Origin: Cristatella mucedo
Taxonomy: Eukaryota; Bryozoa; Phylactolaemata; Cristatellidae
Direction: 5' to 3'
Length of the DNA: 64,000 nt
Assembly (NCBI GenBank): GCA_009760855.2
Contig: WPIO01000039.1
Location: 435,501-499,500, forward strand
In this document: in pieces, positions 45,798-63,700 of the stretch
How the letters are laid out: each line of letters opens with the position of its first letter
Numbering within the stretch: the stretch's first letter is position 1
Program-made: the position numbers and the translations under genes
Notes under the pieces: generated by a model
What the model was told of the DNA's origin: nothing
Database searches by the model: none
Seen by the model: the letters and a program-made list of their open reading frames with translations, nothing else

Positions 45798-46595
45798 TAG
45801 TAATACCAATAATACATTTGCATAGCACCCTCGGAGACCTTAATCTCTGTCTAGGCACTTTACAGTTGACGTACAGAAAGCTTGATCAAATGATTGGTGA
45901 GAATATGCACAATGTCAACAAGCACAACATGGTTAGAGGTGGCAGCATGCACAGGGTCGACATGCACGTACTGTTAGGTTAGTGGCAGCATGCACAGGGT
46001 CAGTGTGCATGAGCTCACAAAGGACGACTCCGAAGGATCCACTAAATGCCGTGATGAACATGATTAGCAGGTGCGTTTTTTTAACTTCCTTTCAACTTTT
46101 ATCAAATCGTGGAATATTGTGACGTCAGTAAGGAGTGAGTTCCAAGCTGTGGGAGCATACTAACTAAAGGCACGGTGACCAAAGGATTTGAGGTTCGTAC
46201 AAGTTACAGCTAAGCGATTTAATTAAAAAAAAGTGGGTAGTATGGTGGATGGCCTGGTGGGGGGGTAGTTCTGATAGATAGGCTAGAACTAAAGAATAAA
46301 GGGAACTATAAGTGAGAGAGGGAACCTTAAAATCGATGCGCTGCTTGACTGGTAACCAGTGCAGGTATGCTAGAAGTGGTGTGATATGATGACAAAACAA
46401 ACCTAGCTGCAGAGTTTTGCACTAACTGTAAGCGCCTGATTATACTGACCGGTAGGCCAGCAAGCAGTGAGTTGCAGAAGTCAAGACGGAATATCCAAAA
46501 TGCATGGACCAATTTGGATGTAGTAACCCTGTCTAAGAAATCACGAATTTCAGCAATGTCACGTAGCTGAAAGTAAGCATGCACATTCCCATCAT
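45798..46595 (-). mobile_element. LINE family A, RT thumb to 3' end
   Basis: Read on the minus strand: HAYFQLRDIAEIRDFLDRVT, FRLDFCNSLLAGLPVSIIRR, LQLVQNSAARFV, LHWLPVKQRIDFKV, then the 3' UTR and the reversed tail (TTTGCATAGCACCCTCGGAG). These are the standard C-terminal RT landmarks of L2-like elements. Broken by stops. Confidence 0.9.
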
Positions 46596-47063
46596 GCCAC
46601 ATTCTCCGTCCATACCTTGCTCGCGTTTCCTTCCCTGCCTTCCATCGCTGGCACGCGCGCGAACATACTTTCGCACAAATGCACATTCCTTCTGTCACGC
46701 ATTTCCCTGCCTGCCTTTTGCCTCTCGGCCCGTCTCTCATTCACTGCCTTTGTATCGCTGGCTCGCATTCTCGCTCGCCTACCTTCCTCTCGTTCCTTCC
46801 TTCCAACTGACTCACAATTTCTATACTCGGGTGCTCCACGGTCGACGAATGCTGCTCTGTGGATAACGCGGCAGTTGCGATTCGAGGTCCGACTCGGCAG
46901 CTTCTTCCTGCCCATCTCTTTACCAACGGTCTGACACGGTCTTTACTCAGGTGTGACGTCAGCGAACATCCCAGTAGGCAGGCGGGGCACAACGTAGACA
47001 GAGCAGTGGCTGCGAATCAACCCACTAAAAAGCCTGCGTGCGCCTGTCAGGACGGTGCCAGAG

Positions 47064-47343
47064 ATGCAGCAGGTGGCGGCGACGGTGGAGGATCCACCGG
47101 CGGCGGCCCACGCGGAAGCGGCCTGTGAGGCGGCTGTTTTCGAGGTGACAGCGTATGGGGAGCAAGCGGTCCGCGAGGCTGTGAGAGAGAAGGCGCCGGT
47201 CCGTGAACAGGCTATCCGCGAGGTGGCGCCCGAAAAGGCGCCGATACACGAGGTGGTATACGAGACGGCAGTGGCTCACGAAACGGCCGCCCGCCAGACG
47301 ATGTCTTACGTTCCCACGGTACAGCGGACCCAATATTTGTGAA
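47064..47343 (+). CDS. Small CpG-rich ORF with Val-Arg-Glu/Glu-Lys-Ala-Pro repeats
   Basis: ATG at 47064 (context CCAGAGATG) to TGA at 47343, 92 codons. After an Ala-rich start the product repeats short charged units: EQAVREAVREKAPVREQAIR, then EVAPEKAPIHEVVYETA, finishing YVPTVQRTQYL. The heptad-like V/A-R/E-E spacing suggests an extended or coiled, highly charged protein. Val-Pro and Glu-Lys repeats superficially recall cytoskeletal articulin-like proteins, but no family match is claimed. Use of this frame contrasts with stop-rich surroundings. No intron or poly(A) signal was identified, and it may be one exon of a larger gene. Confidence 0.4.
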
Positions 47344-47509
47344 AATTTAATTGTTAATGCTTGTGGATTTGCTGTTAATTGCTAACGGTCGTGGCGTGCT
47401 TCATCCTTAGTTAACGGTCGAGTATATTCGCAGGTTGTTTATGCGTAGTCTCTAGCCGGCTCTTTATATTTATATATATGCAGGAATGGCGTGTTTTTGC
47501 CAATATTCT

Positions 47510-47603
47510 ATTGCGTATCACTTTGCAGCAAATGTAAAGCGCCTAGAAAGAGATTAAGTTCTCTGAGGGCGCTTTATCAAGTGCAATATTATTATTATTA
47601 TTC
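47510..47603 (+). mobile_element. LINE family A tail with intact 3' hairpin
   Basis: AAGCGCC (47537-47543) pairs with GGCGCTT (47568-47574), and AGAGA (47549-47553) pairs with TCTCT (47560-47564) around a TTAAGT loop. (ATT)n follows. Confidence 0.9.
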
Positions 47604-48830
<1,227 letters not shown>

Positions 48831-48839
48831 GCGTGTGTG

Positions 48840-49587
48840 TGTGCGCGTGTGTGCGTGCGTGCGTGACAGAGGACCGAAGGATATTGTTAGGCCTTAAGGC
48901 AACAATCCAGAATGCGTCCATGATCATTTCGGCCCATCAGATTAACGTGGTCCTCGCGTGCGAGGTCCACTCATGAAATCTCCTTGGCTTGCTACTTTGG
49001 TCACAGCCTTAATTAGCCCTACTAACTTGAATAATCTTAAAGGCAAGAAATCAGAAGTGTCAGCCTTAGCTACAGCTCTTTCGTAATGCCACCGGCCGGT
49101 AGGCGCTCAGAAAAAAGTTACGAAAGCTTCCGCGCAGCTCACTCTCAAGGCAATCGGCCAGCATTTTCGTAAGCGGTCCATTACCGCAGCGCGGCAGCAA
49201 TTTCACACGAGGAACTGGTGGCCAGACGGTTATGCAAGTCACTTGAACCGAAATCGAAATATACCAGGCTCGCTGTCAGGCCGTAAACTAGCGTGGAACT
49301 TTCAGCTCGCCCCCAGCGGCATAGTCGTGCCAGCATTCAAAATTTAGGACTACGGAGCGAATGCATCGGTCATCATCGCCGCAAGCAGAAAACTAGCTTG
49401 TTTCAGTGTAAGAGAGAGTGAGGGGCGTAAGCCTGAGATTGCGGAAGGCTTTGGGTAAGCATGATTTAGAGGATTGCGACTCGTGCTTTATATTTGTCCC
49501 GAAGCAGAGGCAGTCTCGAGTCTACGGGTCTTATAGACCGTTCTGGCTTTCGAATTTTGGTTGGTAGGCAGCCCAAGTAACTGCAGC
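48840..49587. other. No gene seen
   Basis: No repeat landmark, open frame or RNA gene recognised. Confidence 0.5.
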
Positions 49588-49748
49588 TGATTCATATTGC
49601 TCCTTTATATAGCCGCAGAGGAGCCCGAGTGGCTATCGCATCGCTACGCTTGCAATAAGGAACAAAGAATTGCTTGGTGCTCGAGTAGTCGAACCCGCGA
49701 CCTAGGTAGTGAAGTGCCAGCATTTTACTCCTACGCTAAGAATCATTT
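49588..49748 (-). mobile_element. SINE family B
   Basis: CTCCTTTATATAGCCGCAGA, GAGTGGCTATCGCATCGCTA, AGTCGAACCCGCGACCTAGG and TTTTACTCCTACGCTAAGAA. Confidence 0.75.
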
Positions 49749-49749
49749 G

Positions 49750-51710
49750 ACCACTTTTTTTGCAATATACGTGCCTAGTTACTACCAGGTTGCTAGAAAA
49801 ATGTATAGCAATTCGCTGCCGCGTGTAGATACAGGGTAAGACAATTACGAGCGTCTGCTGACAGATAGTGACGATGTCTCTCCCAAGTTCCACTATTGCG
49901 TTTAAGGCATTCTTAGAAGGAAACATGCTGTCGGCGTGTCTTGGACGAGGTATAGCTGTTACATGTACTCTCGCCAGCATACATTTAAGGATTCCGACTA
50001 CGCGACAAGAGCTCGTGTGAACATAATTGGATGTTCGTCATGAATACCCAGCTCAAGGTGAGCTGGGTATGAGCGTTTCTCCCGTAACTCTGCAAAGGCC
50101 GTTGGAGCTATATGGATCCTAGGCCGATTTCAGGAGAAAGGTTTTCCATACTTCGCACTGCAAGCCGAAGTTGCTCTGAGTGCGTTTTTGGTGCTTCATC
50201 CTATTTAACGGGGTGCAATCAATTTGGATATGGCTTTAAACATAAAATTTAGATAATCGGAGCTATTTGCATTATTTCAAAGAATGCAGAAAGCTCGACA
50301 AATGCCTTTCATTTACCGCTTAGTACAAGGAGTGCAAGCCGTTACGACCTTGCCCCGGCTGTCTGGCTATCGCTGCTGGGATGTCGATTCTGAATTCCGG
50401 ATTCTGTTGCAATTCTCATAAGCTATTCGAATACGTATTCTATTCATCAAAATGACGTAATGAGAAGCTGAAATATCAGCTTGTGTCCGCGTTAAATATA
50501 AAAAATAAAGCACCACTGTAGAAGAAAATAAAAGCTTAAAAATAAGACTACTAGCCGAAGGGTCTAGTCTAAATCAAGAGAAATCTCAGCCAAACCTCGA
50601 GAAGGTCTAAAAGAGCCGATGAAATATACGTATATATTGAACCTACTGGTAGTAGCCACAAATGTGCAGAAAACCCAACTTGGCTATTTATTCGACGTGA
50701 AAGGTAATCTTTTTTAAGAGCCGTTTAATAAATTTGGTAATAAAGTCAGACTATAGTCGCCTGACGGCACTCCACGCAGCTTTGGGTCGCATGCAGGTAG
50801 GATTGTCAAAGTAGCTAGCTTCTTTTAGTATATGGATGGGCGCGTATCTACAAGTCCCTTTACTTTTGATGCAGCTTAGATATTCACCGAGTAGTTTCTA
50901 TCAGAGTGCATATGCTTCCGAGAGCTGAACAAGCTTATCCAATTTATCCGGGTACTTTATTTTGACAACGCCACACCATTGCTGGCGTGAGCTTCCTTTT
51001 TAAGTCGGTCTATTAGGTGGCTCTAGCGTTAGTTTTTGGCTATTGCTGTAAACCGAAATAAGTCATCGGGCGAAGGGAGGGAGTTCGTTGGTAGAATTTT
51101 CGCAGCCTACTCTTTCTTTGATTACGTCTTATGAACTGAGCTGCTGAAGGTGCAGGTCTGGGCTTCCTGCCCTGAAAAACTCGGCTGAAGCTAAGGCCTA
51201 ACTGCGCTAACCGTCGTTGCTGATGATGAAGGGGATAGTTTTTTTTTTACCAAGAATTTTACCCCGGGCCCCTGGCGGCCGATGCGAGTGCTTCTGCCCG
51301 AAGACTCTTTTGCTCTCGCGTTCAGCGAACGAGGCCTCTCTTTCCAGAATCGCCGACATCTGACGGAAAGCCGGATATTTGAAAATTTCTCGCTTGCTCA
51401 AGCGACACTAGAGAACGGCAATTTCGCCGCTAGTGGTGCTGAGTGCTCGCGGTCTATCGAATGAGCTCTTGGCTATCAGATGCGCGATGTTCCAGCTCTT
51501 CCTTCGAGCATCGACGCTGGGTGGCTAAAGGAGTGTCTACTTCATTTCGATATGCGTTTCGACTGTGAGAGGTCTATAGCAAATGCTCCAGCATCCACCG
51601 ACTCGCGACGACATCCTGCCTCGTGAGCAGCTATCGAGAGACGATGCTCCTATGCGGATTTCGCAGTTAAAGAGCCTCTCCCCGGGTTGGCCCCTCCCGC
51701 GTTCCAGTCA
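49750..51710. other. Longest repeat-poor, gene-free stretch
   Basis: AT-leaning sequence with no SINE/LINE landmark. Contains a perfect 12-base-arm inverted repeat at 50,044-50,070. Overlapping frames near 51,207-51,464 on both strands are undecided. Confidence 0.5.
50044..50070. repeat. Perfect 12-base inverted repeat with 3-base spacer
   Basis: ATACCCAGCTCA and TGAGCTGGGTAT around AGG. Confidence 0.97.
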
Positions 51711-51762
51711 TTAATAATAAAAATACATTTGTATAGCGCCCTCAGAGAACTGAATCTCTCAT
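51711..51762 (-). mobile_element. LINE family A tail fragment
   Basis: TAATAATAAAAATACATTTG, TATAGCGCCCTCAGAGAACT, GAATCTCT. Confidence 0.8.
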
Positions 51763-52799
51763 GCGCCGGAAAAGTCACAAGCGTCCCAAAAACGGGCTCA
51801 GCTTCTAATAACAGTCTTCTCATCTATACTCATTTCCCTAATGTTTTTGAAAAATTTGAGGCACTGGCGACAAGTTATGAAGTTTTCTCAATATATTGAA
51901 CATGCAAGAGTCTAAAATTCCTATTAGCGCCGTAGTATTGTTCGTCAAAGCTATTTTGCATTTTTGGAGCACAAGGCAGTACGGTACGTCAAGACTCGTC
52001 GGGTCAGTTGCCTCGTTCCACTTGCCGAGTGGCATGCCGGAGTACGCTATGCCTTCATCATATTTGGAGAGGCTAGATCGGTTAGATAAGCTCTCGGGGA
52101 TGTCAGCAGCGCTGGAAATAAGAGATTCGCGTTGCTATCATGTCCAGAGTGCACATTCTGGCAGGCTTTTCTTTATGGCTAGCAAATCCGCATAGGAGCA
52201 ACAGGTCTACTAGCATAGTCATTAGGCAGCAGCTGACCCACATCCTGCCAGCTTTTTTAATCTTGGCCCGACCGAGCGGCGGAGTTATTTTCCCCAGCAA
52301 TTGCTCACCGTGATGAAACGGTTGCTGATCGTTGCCCTTTGACTAAATTAAAATTAATTTCCACCAGCCGCACGAACAGCAGGCAGTAGACCAGGATGAC
52401 GAATAGTTTACGGCCGCAATGCATATTTTTACGATCTCGCTACTCCTTTGCCTCTCAAGCTGAAGCTAGGGGTACCATATTTAATGGGTAAATCAAAAGG
52501 AAAAACTGGGAGTCGATTATCATTAAATCAGCCAATGCTCGTGAAAAACGACGGAAAAGCTGCCTTTGGAAAAACGTTGCCTCGATAGGAGGCCCGAGCT
52601 CGGACTGACCCAGCGAGCGAGCTCTCCCTGTTGAGGGGCAAAACAAAACAAAACAAAAACATCTTGCACTACTTTGTTTATGTGTGCGCATAAGTACAAG
52701 TGTCATTTGCATTAGTCAGGTTTGACAGTAATCCCGCTCCCGTCGAGTTTCGGCAATGCACCGCCAAGTGGCCTTTTATGTGCAATGTATTCTAAGCTA

Positions 52800-53235
52800 T
52801 GCAGAGAAGAAGGCAAAGCATTTTGCAGTCACATATATCGTTGTGCAGCTCAGTTCCATCAAAGTCTGAACAATAGAAGCCTCCACGATCTAGACATTGC
52901 TGGCGAAGTTTGGTCTGGTGTCTTCAAAAATACTCAGCTTCTAACAAGAAATCAAATTTGGCATCAAGATCTGTGAGCCGGAAAACCTAGTTGTAATTTC
53001 TTGTTGGAGGATAGTCTAGGCTGTCCTTCATTATTCTTGGCATATCCTCCTCTGCCGTGAGACCATCTTTTCTTTTTACAGTTCTCCAGGAATGTGTCTT
53101 TTGGTGGATTCTTCGTTCAACTGCAACTCCCACAATTCACATCTCCTTTTGGTATCTAGTTGTGATTTTTGTCACAGGTTTCCTCGGAAGTCTTGACAAC
53201 TTAATCTCAAGAGAGTGGAGGTCACAAGAGGCTAA
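52800..53235 (-). mobile_element. Second partial copy of the hAT element
   Basis: Aligns by eye with 34,560-34,985 in the same orientation: CCATCAAAGTCTGAACAATA, CAAGATCTGTGAGCCGGA, AACCTAGTTGTAATTTCTTG, TTCTCCAGGAATGTGTCTT and AGTCTTGACAACTTAATCTC. The dimerisation-domain end is absent. Many substitutions, so both are old. Confidence 0.82.
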
Positions 53236-53414
53236 CGCTAAGAGCACTGCCTACATAGGGCACACATACCTCACTCATAGCACTAAAAATCCACATATTT
53301 GCAAGGCTTGGCATCGTCAGGAATTGATTATTCCCAATTCTATCCAAGGCAAAAGAATCGATTACTTCAGCTACTAATTTCATCTTCTAGCAGTATCCAT
53401 AGGTTACAATACTA

Positions 53415-53958
53415 GGAAAGGAAGCCAAAGCAACGGATTGACTTCAAGGTTTTGTCGCTCACTTTTAGGTCCCTTCATTCTATGGCTCCAGCCTACTATC
53501 TCTCAGATCTACTCCCCCCACGAGGCCAAGCATCGTACCACCCCCTTTCTGAATCCAACAGTCTACCAATACCTCCTACAAACCTCAAATCCTTTGGAGA
53601 CCGTGCATTTAGTTCGTATGCTCCCAAAGCCTGGAACTCCCTCCCGACTTGCGTCAGAGCATCCCCTGACTGGACCACATTTAAAAAGAACTTAAAACAC
53701 ACCTATTTAGGACAGCATTTAGTGGGTCCCTATGATTCGTCCTTCATGTGCTTATGCATGCTGACACTGTGCATGCTGCCACTAACCACATTTGCATGCT
53801 GACCCTGTGCATGTCACCCCTAACCATATTATTCATGTTGTTTGTTTATCAAGCACGATATTACTCACCATTCAATTGCATTTCCCTTTGCAGCCAATGT
53901 AAAGCGCCTAGAAAGAGATTGAGTTCTCTGAGTGCGCTTTATCAAGTGCATTATTATA
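53415..53958 (+). mobile_element. LINE family A 3' end, best-preserved RT C-terminus
   Basis: An open frame covers APAYYLSDLLPPRGQASYHP, LKSFGDRAFSSYAPKAWNSL and WTTFKKNLKHTYLGQHLVGP, followed by the full 3' UTR and AAGCGCCTAGAAAGAGATTG. Closest relative in the window is 5,282-5,625. Confidence 0.92.
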
Positions 53959-53959
53959 T

Positions 53960-55700
53960 GAAGGAGGTACCTAAAGTAAAGCTGCATGCCGCCATTATGA
54001 TAACGACGGGCGAGTCTCTGAAGAAATACCTCGAACAAGAGCCTTCCATTTTCTTCAGTCAGGATAGCAGCTTAGGTATATATCAAGATTTTTTTACCGG
54101 AAGCTGATGGTCGTAGCCCCATCTTGCCATGTTACATATATACTGCCAGCCTTAGCGAGTCGACCGGTTTTCGTAGCTTCTTCTACGGACTCACATCGCA
54201 GGCTCAAGATAATTAAAAAGACAGCAAAGATAAAAAAGGCAAAGGCAAGATAGGGAGCAGTTTCTGTGCTCAGCTCTACGGTCAACCGCCGAACAAAAAA
54301 CTACAACGACAATCCATTCGAGAAAAGAGTTTCCGAGTCAGCTTTGCTGTCAATACATCTCTTCAGATTCTCCATGTAGTTTATCAGCGGCTTGCTGCAT
54401 CTTGGTGCTCTTGATACAGTCTTAATGCTCTACCACTGCACAAGACAAACTCGTACTCGAGCTTTAGAAACTGGGCGACCCGACCAAACAGAAGGAACTT
54501 AATGATGCCCTGGCAAGCTACCTACAGATTGCCAAGCGATAAACCTGACTTTAACGACCCAGGTCATGGGTTCGAGCCCTGTTGGCATATATAAATCGCA
54601 TGAGTAGAGACTAAGTTCTCTTAGGGCGCCATACCAATGAACTATAGCATACATCATTAGTAACGTACGGGCCAAAGTAAAGGACAAACAATGTGTAAAG
54701 GAATAAATGAGCATCAATAAGCATTGGTAGTCATGTTGTTTAGCTCCAGCAAATAACATCAAGAGTAAAACAGCGAGTACATAATGAAGAGGCAACCATG
54801 ATGAGGATGACGAATGATGACAAGGTGGTGGTGATATGGACGATAATGCACAATACCTAAAACAAAAACTTGTCTTCATTACATTACCGATGCCTTGCCT
54901 CTGCGGCTTACCAGATAAAATATTATTTTTGCAATTTTCTTGTAAATGATGCAGGAAACCATAGCAAATAAATAATTTATATAAAATAAACACTGGTGAA
55001 AAAATAGCTTCACTTCCAGTTTGCCTTCGGCGAAGACAACTGAATGAGCCATAAGAGAACTTGTTAAGTTGGCCTCCAGCACTGCAGACCATCACGGCTG
55101 CCTCACCGGACAGCCAACAAAAGAAATGCAGCACGGGCCCTACCACTCTTTCCACTGACTGTCGAACGAGAGTGGGCTACTCACAGCAGAATGAAATTTA
55201 CCCGCACGGGCAGGAAACGCACACGCACACCCTTCCCTGCTGCTATGCTGCTCTCGAAGCAGCCAAGATGAGTACAAGCTGCCGGACTGACGAACGACGG
55301 TGCAGCTGAACGCATGATAGAAAAAAACAGGTGCTTTCTAAACGCTGAGCACCATTGTGGAACCTGGCTCTCAAACAGAGCTAGATGGGCCACAGAGAAG
55401 GAAGGACCAGTACCAGCACACACTCCAACGTCGGCTGCCCGCAGCAGTTCTGCTGCATCGATAGCTCAGCCATCACAGTCAAACCTGAGCCGCTCCTCCT
55501 CCGCCTGCCTCCCCCCAACCGACGACAGTTGCTGTGCGACCAATCACAGCTGGCATCACAGGACTAGCTGCAGGCGATCGAGTCAGCAGAGGCAGCATTG
55601 ACCCCGCGAACCGGACGAAGGCGGTGGCGGGCGGGTGCTGCTCAAGTCGCGGTGATGCCTTCAAGTGGCAAGGCAAGCGACGTGGGCTCCACAAAGTCAC
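53960..55700. other. LATS 3' flank, no second gene seen
   Basis: Besides one SINE A, the stretch has no recognised exon. No AATAAA was found on the minus strand in the first ~700 bases after the LATS stop, so the end of the transcript cannot be placed. Confidence 0.45.
54500..54645 (+). mobile_element. SINE family A
   Basis: GTCATGGGTTCGAGCCCTGT (B box), GCATATATAAATCGCATGAG and GACTAAGTTCTCTTAGGGCG, with CCATACCAATGAAC at the end. Confidence 0.8.
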
Positions 55701-55705
55701 AGCTT

Positions 55706-61002
<5,297 letters not shown>

Positions 61003-61009
61003 CTTGAGC

Positions 61010-62324
61010 GTAGAGCACCAAGCAGCAGAGACGGCGGACGGGCACAGCTAGACAGGCGCTCGGCAGCGATGGGCATCGGCAACAGCGACACTCCGCAGGA
61101 ACAATGTGTTTTCATTTTTCTTCCCAATACAAATTTGCTCCATTAACTGAGAGCTCGTAGCTTTGCGGTCAGTGGCACGGGGGGGGGGCCTCGTCAGCAG
61201 ACACTCAAGTTTTTTTTACGGATGCAGGCTAATTTAATAAAAATACAAGACCGGAAAGTTTATACACAGTCAGAACGATTTGGCTACTATGGTCTTCAAA
61301 AAAAAACGGTCAAAGATGCCAAACCCGGGCCCGGACACTACTGGGGAAGCAGACAATATCCTTATTCAGTGGCTATCATGTGCCGACGAAATACTGCGTC
61401 GAACGCAAGAAAACGCAGAGTCCTCGACTTTGGCTGGGATTGAAGCTAACGACGTTCTCGGGCTACCGGAAGCCACGCTCCAGGTTTAACTTCAAGTATA
61501 CATATCCTAGATATTTTGCTGTTTAGAATGCTGTACAAATTACAACGCTGACCTTGATATTTCAACTTTTTCAGAATTCGAGGAAACAAACTAAAGAGCG
61601 TTATAATTTTGTTAGAACCTTTTCCCTAACATTTCCGAGGTGAGGCATACAATCTAAAAATAATATCTAATTGTAAGGTTTTGCTGGTAGACAAGGTTGT
61701 TCAACTTTAAATCAAAGGCTGGGTGTAGTGGCTGAGTTCAGGAGACACACAAAACACTCTAGGAGCAATAGCATCGACTAATTTTTCTGGCAGCACCAGT
61801 CTTTTCCTACAATTATACTGCAAGGCTTGCTATGCACGGTGAATGTTCATGTTTGATCAGCATGTTTACCCCCAGTTTTGAAAAATCGGCCAGAAACCAC
61901 GTGGTTTCTGGAATGCAACAAAACTGACAAGGATCGGCCGAAATGCAGGCGCTTAAAGTAGCACTTGGGCAGCCACTGCTATACTTCCTTCAGGTACGGG
62001 TTGTACAATACCACTAGAAATCATGGGCTACAAGGGCTCAAGGTAGAACATTGCCAACATTTGAAGGACACTGGCTAATAAGAAACTTTGCGAGCAGCAG
62101 GTAAGATTACCTTACAATGGCTGCATAAACGAGTGGGGCTCACACATACCGTCAAACAACTCACTTTATATGCTGTGTAGCACTTGCTACAGCTGCTGAT
62201 TGCTACTACTACCACCAATACTACTACAACTAACACTACTACAACTATGACTACCACCATTATAGCTACTGTTATGACTAATACTATTTGAGAAAGTCTA
62301 AGCAAGCCATTCTTATGTGCCTAT
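61010..62324. other. Upstream intron or flank of LATS
   Basis: No further LATS exon is recognised. Contains the undecided plus-strand ORF at 61,289. Confidence 0.4.
61289..61489 (+). CDS. Possible small ORF, 66 codons, antisense side of LATS
   Basis: From ATG at 61289 to TAA the frame encodes a Lys/Arg-rich start (MVFKKKRSKMPNPGP), then an acidic, helix-prone part (ADNILIQWLSCADEILRR) and a short tail. The composition looks more protein-like than nearby frames. I recognise no family, and no promoter or splice signal decides it. It could be an exon, a decayed transposon piece or chance. Confidence 0.2.
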   Translation: MVFKKKRSKMPNPGPDTTGEADNILIQWLSCADEILRRTQENAESSTLAGIEANDVLGLPEATLQV

Positions 62325-63700
62325 ACGTAATAATAATAATAATGGCCAGGCATTTGTGAAGCGACCAAAGAGTACTAAATCTCTTTCTAGACACGACCTA
62401 CGATTGAAAGGATGCATGTCCATTGGTTAGTGATAGCATGCACAGTGATAGCATGCAGGAGTAGCCACTGGACAATTAACAGTGGTGAAGCAAATGCTGT
62501 GATGAACAGGTGGAGTTTAGCTTTTAAATGTGCTCAAGTCAGGGGATGTAGTGACGTCAGTCGGGAGTGAGTTCTAGGCTTTGGGAGCAAACGGGATGAA
62601 GACACGCGTGTCTATAGGACTAAAGGTTGGTCGAAGGCACCAATTAACAACGCAGGTGATAACATGTGAAGCCTGATAAGGAAGTACATAGGATTGGTAT
62701 TCTAGAGCAAGAGAATGAAGAAACATCAAAGTGATAACCAGAACCTTGAATTCGACACAATGCTTGTTTGCACCAACTGCAAGCATCTTATAGCGTAGTC
62801 AGGAAGATATGCAAGCAGTGAGTGAGTGAATTACTTAAGTCTAGATGGGATGCAACGAACACATGGGCCAGTTTGGCAGTGTATTCTTAACTAAGCAGGT
62901 CAGATTTTTGCCATGGTGCCTAGCTGAAAGTAGGCAGACTTGATTGTGAGGCTCAAGCAATCATACAGTCAAAGGTCACTTCGTAACAGGACATCCGAAT
63001 TGTGAAAATTAATTACAGGAGATATGCAGGTAGAGACCATTTAAAGCTTTCCGATTTCCGAGTAACACCAGGTTTGCCCACAGCAAGGAAGTTGGTTTTA
63101 TCGCCATTCAATTTGAGGAAGTTTGCTGCCACCCAAGTACGCATGTCACCCATGCATGCAACAAAGGAGTTGAGAGAGTTCGACGTGCTGGAAAACAGGA
63201 AGGGAACAAAGCACAAGTACGGCTGCTGTGTGTCGTAGGAATAAAAATGAAATCCTACATTGTGCATGGCCAGACTACAAGGGCAAAAGGGAGAACAGAA
63301 ATGGACCGAGATTCGTGGAGTACCACATACTTTGAAGGCTCCCAGGATGATTGCTGTCCATTGACACCATCTGAACAAAAATAAAATTCTACAATGTGCA
63401 TGGCTAGATACAAATAGCAAAAGGGAGAACAGAAATGGTAAACAGACGCTCTGAAATCTGCCACTGAGATAGAATCGAAACCGTTGCAGCAGAGCCAGTG
63501 ATGCCCAGGCAAGATGACACAAGCTCAAGTAGAACTCGGTGATCGAGAGAATCACTACCTGCTGAGAGATTCAGCAGGACTAGCAGGATGACTCTTACCA
63601 TGATCAGAATTCTCGAAGTAAGGTCGCTACACTCTCACAGCAAGTGACCAGCTCTAAAACCTATCAGGACTTGCTAGGTTTGAAGTTTAATCGGTTGGCT
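62325..63700 (-). mobile_element. LINE family A, RT domain to 3' end
   Basis: Read on the minus strand from ~63,690: GFRAGHLL, VILLVLLNLSAGSDSLDHR (RT motif A region), DMRTWVAANFLKLNGDKTNF (RT), later EFKVLVITLMFLHSLALEYQ, and the reversed 3' UTR ending in (AAT)n at 62,327-62,342. The block repeats a ~150-base AAAGGGAGAACAGAAATGG segment (63,285-63,305 and 63,420-63,440), an internal duplication. It is nonfunctional. Confidence 0.88.

Noticed and set aside
54499-55155. 218-codon minus-strand frame downstream of LATS
   Set aside because: Its end is a translated SINE, and the rest is hydrophobic noise without motifs.
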